Under the pieces are notes generated by a model, which was not told the origin of the DNA, searched no databases, and saw nothing but the letters and a program-made list of their open reading frames with translations. Below are positions 8,541 through 16,417 of a stretch of 46,900 bases of DNA, one piece after another. The DNA lies in the NCBI GenBank assembly GCA_022561985.1, contig JADFQE010000005.1, positions 1-46,900 on the forward strand, written 5' to 3'. A program made the translations under genes and the position numbers. Every line of letters begins with the position of its first letter. Positions within the stretch are counted from its first letter, which is position 1. The stretch is from Chloroflexota bacterium (GTDB lineage: Bacteria; Chloroflexota; Dehalococcoidia; Lucifugimonadales; Australimonadaceae).

Positions 8541-9728
8541 CTAGCGACCGGCCAGCACTTCCTTGGCGAAGTCTACCGCCTCGTTCAGCTTGTCGTTGAA
8601 ACCGGGGTCGCGCTCGAACATCAAGTAGGTGCTGCCCTCCTGCCGGATGTTGCCGGCATCGACGTTCGCGGTCCCGATGTCGATCCGGAGGGACTGCTCG
8701 TTGGTGAGGGTCTGGTAGTGGGTCTGCCCCACCTTCGAGAGCCACCAGTTGACCCACAGCTTCTGCGCGGCGGGGTGCGGGGCGCTGTCGAGTGCCATCA
8801 GCGTGTTGCCGCCGGTGGAGATCCGGCCGCCCTCCTCGAGCAGGTGCGGGAAGACGTCCTCCACGGGGAGGCCCTGCTCCTTGGCGTTCCCCACCTCGGT
8901 GCCGCAGGCGAAGAGACACATCGCGTACGTGCCCTGGGCAAGCTGGTCGGCCGCCTGACGCGCGTCGCCGGTGATCACGACCCCCTCGAGCAGCTCTCTG
9001 AGGAAGTCGGGGCCCATCAGCAGGTAGTACAGGGCAGTGCTCTGGGACGAGCCTGCCTCTCGTGGGTCCCGTGCGACCCGGAGGCCGTCCCACCTGGGAT
9101 CGAGCAGGTCATTGAACGATTGGATGTCGTTCGGGTCCAGGAGGTCGGTGTTATAGGTGATCGGGGCGCCTTCAGCGCTGCCGCCGTAGGCGAACACCTT
9201 GGTCAGGTTCTCGGTGGACCCGGGCGCCAGGTCGAAGTCCGCCCAGAAGGGCCCCTCGAACCAGAGCGAGTCGTCGATGACCTCCGGGTGGAACAGGAGG
9301 GGCTTGATGGGCGCCAGTGCGCCGCCCGGCAGCAGCCGGTTGATGGACGTGTTCAGCCCGCCGGTCCAGATATCCAGCTCGAACTTGCCCGCGGCTCGCT
9401 CCGCCTGCACGCGGTCCCACTGCTGCCGCGACGATCCGGTGGAGTTGATCCACTTGATGCCGAACTCGGCCTCGAACTCGGGGATGATCGCGTCGACCTT
9501 CCGGCCGAGGTCGCAGCACAGGAAGGTGACGATCTCACCTTCCAACTTCGCCTCCTCGATGAGGGCGGCCCACTCGGCCTCGAAGCCGGTGGCCTCATCC
9601 GCCGGAGGCTGCTCGACCGGCGGCGGAGCCGGGGTGGCCGTCGGGTCTTCGCCGCCGCAGGCTGCCACGAGCAGCCCCAACACGCCGGCGAGCATCAGTA
9701 CCAACATCGTCTTACGGGTCCTCTTCAT
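8541..9728 (-). CDS. ABC transporter substrate-binding lipoprotein
   Basis: 395 residues. A basic start (MKRTRK), a hydrophobic stretch and the lipobox LVAAC (about residues 20-24) mark an exported lipoprotein. It continues with a Thr/Pro linker (EDPTATPAPPP). The mature part has the periplasmic-binding fold of the iron/spermidine/putative-organic family (ITYNTDLL and FNDLLDPRW segments). It delivers substrate to the fused permease encoded next. The start at 9728 follows GGGGGA; an upstream in-frame ATG at 9788 would put 20 non-signal residues before the signal peptide. The gene follows two Rieske oxygenase genes by 99 bases, suggesting that the imported compound is what those enzymes oxidise. 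The linker style hints at Chloroflexota. Exact ligand unknown. Confidence 0.87.
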   Translation of the reverse strand: MKRTRKTMLVLMLAGVLGLLVAACGGEDPTATPAPPPVEQPPADEATGFEAEWAALIEEAKLEGEIVTFLCCDLGRKVDAIIPEFEAEFGIKWINSTGSSRQQWDRVQAERAAGKFELDIWTGGLNTSINRLLPGGALAPIKPLLFHPEVIDDSLWFEGPFWADFDLAPGSTENLTKVFAYGGSAEGAPITYNTDLLDPNDIQSFNDLLDPRWDGLRVARDPREAGSSQSTALYYLLMGPDFLRELLEGVVITGDARQAADQLAQGTYAMCLFACGTEVGNAKEQGLPVEDVFPHLLEEGGRISTGGNTLMALDSAPHPAAQKLWVNWWLSKVGQTHYQTLTNEQSLRIDIGTANVDAGNIRQEGSTYLMFERDPGFNDKLNEAVDFAKEVLAGR

Positions 9729-9827
9729 GTCGTCCCCCGTATCCTTTCCTTGATCCCTGATCCCAAGATTCGATACCCAAGATGCCAAAAGTTACGAAGC
9801 CCGCGGCGTGCCTGATTCAAGCGCGCC

Positions 9828-11006
9828 TCAGGCTTGCGCCGGCGCCCGGGTGGGCGCGCGTGCGGAAGAGCCTTCGCGCTGCTGCGCGATGGACTCCATG
9901 AGGTTCGTGTCGATCGTCTCGTGGTCCGGGTCGCGGACGAGGCCGAAGGGGTCGAGTCCCTGGGCCACCCGCTCGATGTTCTCCTTGAGCACCCGCCGGT
10001 AGAGCACCACGCCGCGGTCCGAGTAGCTGAGGTGCTCGGTCGCGCGGTTCGCGCGCGGGCCTTGAGTCTCCCACGCCATGTGGTCCTGCGGCTGCACGCT
10101 CTCCATCGTGAACTTCGTGAAGGGGTGCAGCCGGTCCGCCGGCTGCTTGTAGGAGGGGATGAACTCGACCGGAAGGCCGTCGGGGTCGTCCACGACCGAG
10201 CCGTCCTCGGTGGGCGTGAAGCGCACGAAGAAGATCCTCGTGTGCTCGTCGTCGATGGGCACGCGGATCTGCGTCGCGTTGCCCTGGCGGAGGATGTTGG
10301 GAAAGATCAGCGGGTGGTAGTCAACCGTCCCGTTGGCATACGTGCGCTTCTTGACGATGCCGAAGTCGTTCAGATAGAACTCGTAGCTTTCGACGTCGTC
10401 GGTGAAGCCACGGGTGGTGCTGACGGGCGTCCGGCCGCGGCCGATCACGGTCTGATGCAGGATCTGGAGGTGGGCCGGATCCACGGAGTTCTCCATGGGC
10501 TGGAGCCAGTTCGCATCGAGCTGCGGCTGCACGTAGCGGTTCCGGTGGCCGTCGGTCCGGACCCAGACGTCGTAGTGCGGGATCACCGGCGCCGGGGACG
10601 GCCCCATGTACGCCCAGTAGAGACCGATGAAGCTCTGCACCGGGTAGGCCGTGTGCTTGACACTTCTCATGATGGCGTCGTTGCGCTCGGGCGGCGTCTC
10701 GAGGATGTTGCCCTCGCAGTCGTAGAGCCAGCCGTGATACGCACAGGAGATGCCGCGCTCCTCGACGCGCCCGTAGAGCAGTGAGGCCCCGCGGTGCGAG
10801 CAGTGGTCTGCCAGCAGGCCGACGCGTCCGGACTTGTCTTTGAACAGCACCAGGTCCTCGCCGAGCACGCGCACGAACTTCGTCGGGTGCTCGGCGGAGA
10901 GCTCCTCGTGGACCCCGACGGGCAGCCAGTAGCGGCGCAGGAGCGCGCCTGCCGGGGTGCCGGGTCCAACCTGTGTGAGGAAGTCGTTCTCTTCTTGCGT
11001 CAGCAT
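9828..11006 (-). CDS. Rieske non-haem iron oxygenase, large subunit (copy 1)
   Basis: 392 residues. The N-terminal Rieske [2Fe-2S] site is C69-x-H71 and C88-x2-H91. The catalytic-domain segment ENSVDPAHLQILH (about residues 170-185) carries the bridging Asp and the mononuclear-iron histidines. Length and segment order fit the phthalate/vanillate-type single-component oxygenases, which hydroxylate or demethylate aromatic substrates with electrons from a separate reductase. No ferredoxin or reductase gene is in the window, so the partner is elsewhere. It lies 39 bases downstream of its paralogue and 99 bases upstream of the importer. The start at 11006 follows TGGAGT. A 62-nt block (10639-10700) is identical to copy 2. 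Confidence 0.9.
   Translation of the reverse strand: MLTQEENDFLTQVGPGTPAGALLRRYWLPVGVHEELSAEHPTKFVRVLGEDLVLFKDKSGRVGLLADHCSHRGASLLYGRVEERGISCAYHGWLYDCEGNILETPPERNDAIMRSVKHTAYPVQSFIGLYWAYMGPSPAPVIPHYDVWVRTDGHRNRYVQPQLDANWLQPMENSVDPAHLQILHQTVIGRGRTPVSTTRGFTDDVESYEFYLNDFGIVKKRTYANGTVDYHPLIFPNILRQGNATQIRVPIDDEHTRIFFVRFTPTEDGSVVDDPDGLPVEFIPSYKQPADRLHPFTKFTMESVQPQDHMAWETQGPRANRATEHLSYSDRGVVLYRRVLKENIERVAQGLDPFGLVRDPDHETIDTNLMESIAQQREGSSARAPTRAPAQA
10639..10700. repeat. 62-nt block identical to 11869-11930 (Rieske copy 1)
   Basis: This stretch of the first Rieske gene matches the second gene base for base, including silent positions. Identity stays high for about another 130 bases beyond it, then falls. 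It encodes part of the region just after the Rieske cluster. Confidence 0.85.
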
Positions 11007-11045
11007 CCGCTACTCCAGGGACGTGCGACCCGCCACGGGGGGCGC

Positions 11046-12236
11046 CTAGCTCTTGGTGCCGGCCTTCTTGCTCATGGCCTTGCCCTCGTTGACCGAGCCG
11101 CGGCCGCCACGCTGCCAGAAGTCCTCGTCGATGTTCGTGTTGATCATCTCGTGGTCCGGGTCGCGCTGCACGCCCAGGGGGTCGAGCCCCTGCGCCACCC
11201 GCTCGATCTGCTCCTTCATAACCCGGCGCAGGAGCACGACGCCGCGGTCGGAGTAGCTCAGGTGCTCCCCGGGGCGGTTCGCGACCGGCCCTTGCGTCTC
11301 CCAGGCCATGTGGTCCTGCGGGATCACCGCGTGCAGCGTGAAGCGCGTGTTCGGGTACAGCCGGTCGGCCGGCTCCTTGTAGGCGTCCATGTATTCGACC
11401 GGCGGGTCGAACGCGTCGTCGGGTGAGCTTCCGTCCTCGGTCAGGCGGAAGTTCACGTGGAAGTGCAGCGTGTGCTCGTCGTCGATGGGGGTCCTGAACT
11501 GGGTGCTGGGGCCCTGGCGGAGGATGGAGGGGAAGCAGACGGGGTGCTCGTCGACCACGCCGTTCTTGTAGGTCCGCTTCTTCATCAGGCCGTAGTCCGT
11601 CAGGGAGAACTCGAAGCTCTCGACGTCGTCGGTGTAGCCCCTGGTGGTGCTCACCGGCTTGCGGTCGCCGCCGACGAACTCCTGGTGCAGGATCTGCAGG
11701 TGCGCCGGGTCCATGGAGTTCTCCATGGCCTGGAACCAGTTGCAGTCCAGCACGGGGTGGACGCGGATCGTGCGGTGACCGTCGGGGCGGAACAGCGTGT
11801 CGAAGCGTGTCATCGGGGGCACGGGCGTCGGGCCCATGTAGGCCCAGACGAGGTTCAGGTACTCTTTGACCGGGTAGGCCGTGTGCTTGACACTTCTCAT
11901 GATGGCGTCGTTGCGCTCGGGCGGCGTCTCCAGGATGTTGCCCTCGCAGTCGTACAGCCAGCCGTGATACGCACACGAGATGCCGCGCTCCTCGACCCGC
12001 CCATAGACCAGCGAGGCGCCGCGGTGCGAGCAGTGGTCGGCGAGGAGCCCCAGCCGTCCGGACTTGTCGCGGAAGATGACGAGGTCCTCGCCCAGGATCC
12101 GCACGAACTTGGTCGGGTGCTCGTCGGTGATCTCAAGCGAGACGGAGATCGGGTGCCAGTAGCGGCGGAGCAGCTCGCCGGCCGGCGTCCCCGGTCCCAC
12201 CTTCGTCAGCTGCTCGTTCTCCTCGTGCGTGAGCAT
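11046..12236 (-). CDS. Rieske non-haem iron oxygenase, large subunit (copy 2)
   Basis: 396 residues with the same Rieske ligands (C69, H71, C88, H91) and the catalytic segment ENSMDPAHLQILH. It is a tandem paralogue of the downstream gene; the ~45 residues around and after the second Rieske pair are identical while the C-terminal substrate-pocket halves differ clearly, so different but related substrates are likely. It is the first gene of the five-gene Rieske-importer run. A perfect AGGAGGT stands eight bases before the ATG at 12236. The promoter region carries a -10-like TATAAG at 12278-12283 and an inverted repeat over the -35. The C-terminal tail is Lys/Gly-rich (SVNEGKAMSKKAG), absent from copy 1. 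Confidence 0.9.
   Translation of the reverse strand: MLTHEENEQLTKVGPGTPAGELLRRYWHPISVSLEITDEHPTKFVRILGEDLVIFRDKSGRLGLLADHCSHRGASLVYGRVEERGISCAYHGWLYDCEGNILETPPERNDAIMRSVKHTAYPVKEYLNLVWAYMGPTPVPPMTRFDTLFRPDGHRTIRVHPVLDCNWFQAMENSMDPAHLQILHQEFVGGDRKPVSTTRGYTDDVESFEFSLTDYGLMKKRTYKNGVVDEHPVCFPSILRQGPSTQFRTPIDDEHTLHFHVNFRLTEDGSSPDDAFDPPVEYMDAYKEPADRLYPNTRFTLHAVIPQDHMAWETQGPVANRPGEHLSYSDRGVVLLRRVMKEQIERVAQGLDPLGVQRDPDHEMINTNIDEDFWQRGGRGSVNEGKAMSKKAGTKS
11869..11930. repeat. 62-nt block identical to 10639-10700 (Rieske copy 2)
   Basis: Partner of the identical block in the downstream Rieske gene. Direct orientation, 1230 bases apart. Confidence 0.85.
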
Positions 12237-12598
12237 GGGTCCTACCTCCTGTGCCCTACACCTACGAACACCACACCCTTATAAAGAGCACAGCCGTCTC
12301 TGTTGCAGATGGCTGTGCTTGAAGGTCGGATCTGTGGGGGGCAGGGTAACACGACCCAGCGGTCGGTGCAGGCGGATGATCCGCCCCTGAAGGCCGGCGC
12401 TGCGTGCGACAGCCCTGCTGCGCCATGCCGTGAGCCTTTCGGCGGTTCACTCCGCCTCCGCAACGCCTGGCAGATCCTCGCTGCGGCTGAGAACGACCAG
12501 CGTTCCGCCTCGCGCCATGCGGGCGTCAAGGAACGGGGCGGACGCCGAGCGGACCGGAACCGGCGAGGTGACGATGTGGTCGAGCACCTTCTCGCTCG
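12237..12598. other. 362-bp intergenic region upstream of the Rieske operon
   Basis: No convincing gene. It contains the Rieske promoter and operator candidates (12278-12318), a 15-bp palindrome GGCGGATGATCCGCC at 12371-12385, and on the minus strand an open run of about 50 codons (12447-12598) directly after the oxidoreductase stop. That run has protein-like composition but no start with a ribosome site, so I leave it uncalled. Confidence 0.5.
12278..12318 (-). promoter_or_regulatory. Putative promoter with overlapping operator for the Rieske operon
   Basis: On the minus strand TATAAG (12278-12283) lies 17 bases from GCAACA (12301-12306), a weak -35. An imperfect inverted repeat, GCACAGCCGTCT (12288-12299) and AGATGGCTGTGC (12307-12318), covers the spacer and the -35, as a repressor or activator site would. 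It could instead act as a hairpin. It lies about 42-82 bases before the ATG at 12236. Confidence 0.45.
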
Positions 12599-13804
12599 CT
12601 AGAAGCCGGGCGGCACCGGGACCTGGTGCTCCAGCATGATCTCCCTGCGCTGACGGCCCGATTCGATGATGGCCCACTGGACCTCGGCCGTCGCCATGCC
12701 CCAGCGGCCATCGTGGAAGAGGGGCTTGTCGGCCCGGATGGCGTCGTAGAGCTCCAGCACCTCGGAGTCGAGGGCCATGCCGGCGCCGCCCGCCTGGGGG
12801 ACCACCACCTCGCGCATGCCCTCGTTGTCGTAGATGGTCAGCCCGGCCGACGACATGCGGATGTCCCCGTTCTCGCAGGAGACGATGTAGACGCCGAGGT
12901 TGCTCGGCATCCAGGGCCGGTCGGCCGCCCCGCCGACCGACGCGTTCTCCCCCGGCGAGCCGAAGCGGGCGCGGTCCTTCGCCGTCTCCTCGTCGGCCTC
13001 GCCCGCGAGCAGCGCCGCGCGGAGCTTGACGCGCCGATCCGGGTTCGGGTCCCCGCCCCAGGACACGAGCGCGGCGCTGTCGAAGTAGCCGTTGCCGTTG
13101 TAGACGAGCGAGACCGGCGTGCCGTCCTCGAATTCGAGGTGGGCGGCGTAGTAGCCGGTGGCATTCGGCCGCTCCGGGCGCCACCGCCCCGTCGTCGCCC
13201 GGACGCTCCGCACCATGCCCCCGCCCAGATAGCGGATGGTCTCGAGCTGGTGTGGCGCCTGGCGCCAGACGACCCCGCCGCCGAGGCTCTCATCCACCTC
13301 CTGCGGCATGCGGGGCTGGAGCATCCAGCCCGTGTAGGCCCAGATGTTGATGGCCCGCAGCGGTCCCAGCTCGCCGGAGGCGATCACTTTGCGCAGCGCG
13401 TGGGTCAGCGGGCTCGTGCCCTGGGTCTGGCCGCCCGCGAGGAGCTTGACGCCGTTGCGCTCGACCGCGTCCAGGACGCGCTGGCACTCCTCCATGGTGA
13501 TGCCCATGGGCTTGCGGAGCAGGATGTGCTTCCCGTGCTCGGCCGCCGTGATGGCGTTCTCGGCGTGGAACTGGTTGGGGGTGGAGATCCAGACGGCCTC
13601 CACGTCGGGGTCGGCGCAGAGCTCCTCGACGCTCAGGTAGCCCCGTCCGCCGTAGCGCGACTCGAAGACGTCGAGGGGGTGCTGCCGGACGTCGGCGCCC
13701 GCCACGATCTCGATCTGCGCCAGCCGCTCCAGCGTGGGCAGGAACTCGGTACACCCGAAGCCGAGCCCCGCTATGCCAACCTTCAGGACCGCATCGCTCG
13801 CCAT
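12599..13804 (-). CDS. Gfo/Idh/MocA family oxidoreductase
   Basis: 401 residues with an N-terminal Rossmann domain (GIAGLGFG at about 10-17). The family's EKP catalytic-lysine box appears as LLRKPMG (K98), with Arg replacing Glu. The C-terminal alpha/beta domain has WRQAPHQLE, in which the His is the usual catalytic histidine. Members oxidise or reduce sugars, inositols and related hydroxy-acids with NAD(P), in the cytoplasm; some act on aromatic-derived dihydrodiols. The start at 13804 is supported by GAGGAGGG; the same frame stays open far upstream, but that part lies over the neighbouring genes. It sits between the small barrel protein (26 bases upstream) and the Rieske genes (362 bases downstream), so a role in the same pathway is a fair inference. 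Confidence 0.85.
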   Translation of the reverse strand: MASDAVLKVGIAGLGFGCTEFLPTLERLAQIEIVAGADVRQHPLDVFESRYGGRGYLSVEELCADPDVEAVWISTPNQFHAENAITAAEHGKHILLRKPMGITMEECQRVLDAVERNGVKLLAGGQTQGTSPLTHALRKVIASGELGPLRAINIWAYTGWMLQPRMPQEVDESLGGGVVWRQAPHQLETIRYLGGGMVRSVRATTGRWRPERPNATGYYAAHLEFEDGTPVSLVYNGNGYFDSAALVSWGGDPNPDRRVKLRAALLAGEADEETAKDRARFGSPGENASVGGAADRPWMPSNLGVYIVSCENGDIRMSSAGLTIYDNEGMREVVVPQAGGAGMALDSEVLELYDAIRADKPLFHDGRWGMATAEVQWAIIESGRQRREIMLEHQVPVPPGF

Positions 13805-13830
13805 CGCGCCCTCCTCTCGATCCCGTCCCC

Positions 13831-14184
13831 TTACGTAGCTCGCTCCAGCAGCACGTGCCGCCGGTTCGTCGTGTGCGGCCGGACTCGCTCCGGCCAACGG
13901 CCCTGCTCCACCGCCTCGCTCCACGCCTCGCTCACCAGCACCTCCGGCGAGGCGAGCTCGTAGATCGCCGTGTACGCCGGCTCGTCCGCGAGCTCGATCC
14001 TCTGGAGCTTGCCGCCGAGCATCATCGTGAGCTCGCGGCGCTTGAAGCGCGCGATGGACAAGACCCCCGGCACGGTGCTCAGGAGCGGCACGTGCTCGGT
14101 GTCGTACACGTCGTTGAACTCGGCCTCGTGGGCCGGGTCGACGTCCATCCTCGCCATGAACAGGTAGCCGCCGGTGATGGCCAT
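13831..14184 (-). CDS. Small dimeric alpha+beta-barrel protein (EthD-like)
   Basis: 117 residues. The pattern FNDVYDTEHVPLL (about 24-36), then ARFKRRE, then YTAIYEL with a C-terminal WPERVRPHTTN, resembles EthD and related ferredoxin-like dimeric barrels found beside oxygenase genes. Such proteins act as monooxygenases, isomerases or unassigned accessory proteins in degradation clusters; no catalytic residue can be named here. A GAGGAG stands nine bases before the ATG. It is spaced 51 bases from the diiron-protein gene upstream and 26 from the oxidoreductase downstream, so co-transcription is likely. Confidence 0.65.
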   Translation of the reverse strand: MAITGGYLFMARMDVDPAHEAEFNDVYDTEHVPLLSTVPGVLSIARFKRRELTMMLGGKLQRIELADEPAYTAIYELASPEVLVSEAWSEAVEQGRWPERVRPHTTNRRHVLLERAT

Positions 14185-14235
14185 CGCTCGAAGCTCCTCG
14201 TCGTGTCGGTTCTGGCGGCGCGGGCGGGTCTGGGG

Positions 14236-14988
14236 CTAGGCGTGGGCGCCGGCGGGCTCGCGCCACGCGGCGTAGAGCGGGTCCTCGTCGACGAAGGCCC
14301 GCACGATGCCGTCGTAGGTCAGCCAGAAGATGTCCAGCGTCGTCTGCACGGCCTCCCGCACGCGGGCTTGCTCCAGGTCGCTGATCGCATAGCGCTCGAT
14401 CGCGTAGGGCCCGACGAGCATGTGCTCCTCGTCCACGGAGATGTGCACGGTCCAGTACTGGATGTCGGCGCTCTCTCGCTCGAACCCGTAGTGGTCGACG
14501 AGGCCCTTGACCACGCGCACCATGCGCCCGTTGGCCGTGCCCTCCAGGCAGAGGCCCTGGGACGCGTAGAGCTCCAGCCACGAGCGCTGGGAGATGAGCA
14601 GCTCGCGCCACAGCAGCAGCGCAGAGGTCTCGGGCAGCGGCTTGGTCGCATCGAGCTCCGCGCGGGAGATCCCGAGCGCCGCGCCGAACCGGACGTAGAG
14701 GTCCTTGTGGCCGGCCGTGCCCGTCTGCGCCCCCTCGGCCTCCTCCATCAGGTTCTCCGCCCACATGCGCTCGAGCTCCGAATCCTCGGGTGAGCGGGCG
14801 AACATGGCGGCGATGGGCTTCGGGAAGGGCTTGGGGAAGAGCAGGTAGAACTGCTTGGCGAACCCCTGGAGCTGCGCCTTGGTGAGCTCCCCGCGCTCGA
14901 TCAAGCCGAAGAGCCGGTGGTCCTTGCTGTGCTTGGCCGCCACGAGGCCCCGCATCTCTTCGAGGAATGCCTTGCTGTCTATCGCCAT
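14236..14988 (-). CDS. Haem-oxygenase-like diiron oxidase / TenA-PqqC fold protein
   Basis: 250 residues, predicted all-helical. The late helix holds H182, D186 and H189 in VHISVDEEH, which fits the HxxxDxxH signature of haem-oxygenase-like diiron oxidases (CADD, UndA, SznF, BesC). Candidate further ligands are E149 (GLCLEG), H94 (AGHKDLY) and one of E78/E82/E83 in ENLMEE. Together they would make the usual three-carboxylate, three-histidine site. Known members cleave, oxidise or fragment amino acids and fatty acids using O2; substrate unknown here. It is the first gene of the minus-strand run and has a good promoter at 15075-15103. The start at 14988 follows AGGGGG. Confidence 0.72.
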   Translation of the reverse strand: MAIDSKAFLEEMRGLVAAKHSKDHRLFGLIERGELTKAQLQGFAKQFYLLFPKPFPKPIAAMFARSPEDSELERMWAENLMEEAEGAQTGTAGHKDLYVRFGAALGISRAELDATKPLPETSALLLWRELLISQRSWLELYASQGLCLEGTANGRMVRVVKGLVDHYGFERESADIQYWTVHISVDEEHMLVGPYAIERYAISDLEQARVREAVQTTLDIFWLTYDGIVRAFVDEDPLYAAWREPAGAHA

Positions 14989-15074
14989 GGATGTGCCCCC
15001 TGACCGGCTGTTTTCCCTGCCTCGCAACCCCCACGCCGTGGGGGCGCACGCCGTGCGTCCGGCGCTCTGCCGCG

Positions 15075-15103
15075 AGCATAGCCGAGCCCCCCGCAGCACG
15101 CAA
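15075..15103 (-). promoter_or_regulatory. Promoter for the diiron-protein gene run
   Basis: On the minus strand TTGCGT (15098-15103) and TATGCT (15075-15080) are exactly 17 bases apart. It drives leftward, ahead of the gene starting at 14988, and is arranged back to back with the rightward promoter at 15112-15140. Confidence 0.55.
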
Positions 15104-15111
15104 ACGCGCCG

Positions 15112-15140
15112 TTGCGCCCACGCCAGCGCTGCTCTAGGCT
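15112..15140 (+). promoter_or_regulatory. Promoter for the M24-fold gene
   Basis: TTGCGC (15112-15117) and TAGGCT (15135-15140) are exactly 17 bases apart, about 50 bases before the ATG at 15191. Only eight bases separate the two divergent -35 boxes, so one regulator could control both directions. Confidence 0.5.
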
Positions 15141-15190
15141 GGGCGCCACCACTGCCCACGCGACGCCCACGCACCCAGCGGAGACACGTC

Positions 15191-16402
15191 ATGGCACCCG
15201 CCGACCGCTCCAAGATCGCCAAGCTCGAGGTGCCGCACTTCTCCTTGGAGGAGCGCGAGCGCCGGTGGGCGCGCGTCCGCACCCTGATGGACCGCGAGGG
15301 CATCGACGTGCTCGTCGCGCCGCCGAACACCGGGCACTGGGACCACTTCCAGGCCAACGTGCGCTACCTCACGGGCCTCGGCGGCAACTGCGTGGAGGCC
15401 GCGGCCGTCTTCCCGCGCGAGGGCGAGGTCACGGGCATCGTCGTCTCGGTCCCGCCGCTGGAGGTGCACCTGGGCTCGCAGGACTGGGTGAGGGACATCC
15501 GGGACTGCGGCAAGCTCTTCGGCGACGGCATCGCCGAGCGCCTCCGTGAGCTCGGGGCCGAGCGCGCGCGGATCGGCATCGCGGGGCTGTCCTACGCGAC
15601 GCGCATGCCGGAGGGCATCATCCACCACGGCACCTACGCGAAGATCCGCGACGCTTTCCCAGACGCCGACTTCGTGGACGCGACGCTGCTGATGGAGGAG
15701 GCGAAGTACGTGAAGTCCGCCGAGGAGCTGGCGTTCCTCCAGCGGGCCACGGACATCGTGGAGCGCGCCATCGACACGATGGTGGCCGAGGCCCGCCCAG
15801 GCGTTCCGGAGAACGTCGTGTACGCGCGGATGATCGCGACGATGGTCGAGGAGGGCGGCGAGCTGCCGACGATGTTCCAGTGGCTCGCGGCGCCGGACCC
15901 CGGCGGTCTCCAGTTCCAGCCCTCGACCCGCAAGCTCCGCTCCGGCGACATGATCAGCAACGAGATCGAGGCGCGCTGGGCGGGCTACGTCGCCCAGGGC
16001 GTGCAGCCGGTCGTGCTCGGCAAGGTGGGGGCGGAGTACGCGGCGATGTTCCGCGTGCAGCAAGACGCGCTTGAGCGCTGCTACGAGCTGCTGCGGCCGG
16101 GGCACACGGTCGCCGACCTGATCGAGGCCGCCGCGGCCGCGGGCGAGGGCACCGGCTACCGGTGCGTCCTCACGATGCACGGCCGCGGCCTCGGCGACGA
16201 CGCGCCGATCTCGTACCAGGGCGTGCAGGACGAGACGATGCGCACGTGGCCGATCGAGGAGAACGCCTGCTTCATCGTGAAGCCGCTGGTGAGCACCCTC
16301 GACGGCTCGAAGCGCATCTACTGGGGCGACACGGTCGTGGCGACGGCCGGCGGCGCCCGCCGGATGGGCAAGCGGGCGCGGGAGATCATCGAGATCCGCT
16401 AG
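15191..16402 (+). CDS. M24-fold protein (creatinase/prolidase-like) with lost metal ligands
   Basis: 403 residues: an N-terminal creatinase-type domain (to about 150) and a C-terminal pita-bread domain. In metallopeptidases of this family five ligands (Asp, Asp, His, Glu, Glu) bind two metals. Here the first Asp position reads Glu (SNEIEARW), the second Asp is Gln (GYVAQGVQ), the His is kept (TMHGRG), the first Glu is Lys (FIVKP), and the last Glu is missing (KRIYWGD). It is therefore probably not a peptidase; the metal-free creatinase, which hydrolyses a C-N bond, is the closest functional model, and DddP-type lyases are another. It is divergent from the oxidation cluster with a shared promoter region. 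A perfect palindrome follows the stop. Confidence 0.82.
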   Translation: MAPADRSKIAKLEVPHFSLEERERRWARVRTLMDREGIDVLVAPPNTGHWDHFQANVRYLTGLGGNCVEAAAVFPREGEVTGIVVSVPPLEVHLGSQDWVRDIRDCGKLFGDGIAERLRELGAERARIGIAGLSYATRMPEGIIHHGTYAKIRDAFPDADFVDATLLMEEAKYVKSAEELAFLQRATDIVERAIDTMVAEARPGVPENVVYARMIATMVEEGGELPTMFQWLAAPDPGGLQFQPSTRKLRSGDMISNEIEARWAGYVAQGVQPVVLGKVGAEYAAMFRVQQDALERCYELLRPGHTVADLIEAAAAAGEGTGYRCVLTMHGRGLGDDAPISYQGVQDETMRTWPIEENACFIVKPLVSTLDGSKRIYWGDTVVATAGGARRMGKRAREIIEIR

Positions 16403-16417
16403 CGCCGCCGGCGGCGC
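16402..16417. terminator. Palindrome at the end of the M24-fold gene
   Basis: A perfect 16-base palindrome (GCGCCGCCGGCGGCGC) begins at the last base of the stop codon. It could form a compact hairpin at the message end. No U-run follows, so terminator function is uncertain. Confidence 0.4.

Noticed and set aside
12447-12598. Possible small minus-strand gene after the oxidoreductase
   Set aside because: About 50 codons of plausible composition, but no start with a ribosome site and no recognisable family; recorded only in the intergenic entry.
12599-15121. A single 840-codon minus-strand open frame over three genes
   Set aside because: Only its last 401 codons show an oxidoreductase; the rest is Arg/Gly/Ala-rich and lies out of frame over the diiron and EthD-like genes, which have their own ribosome sites and motifs.
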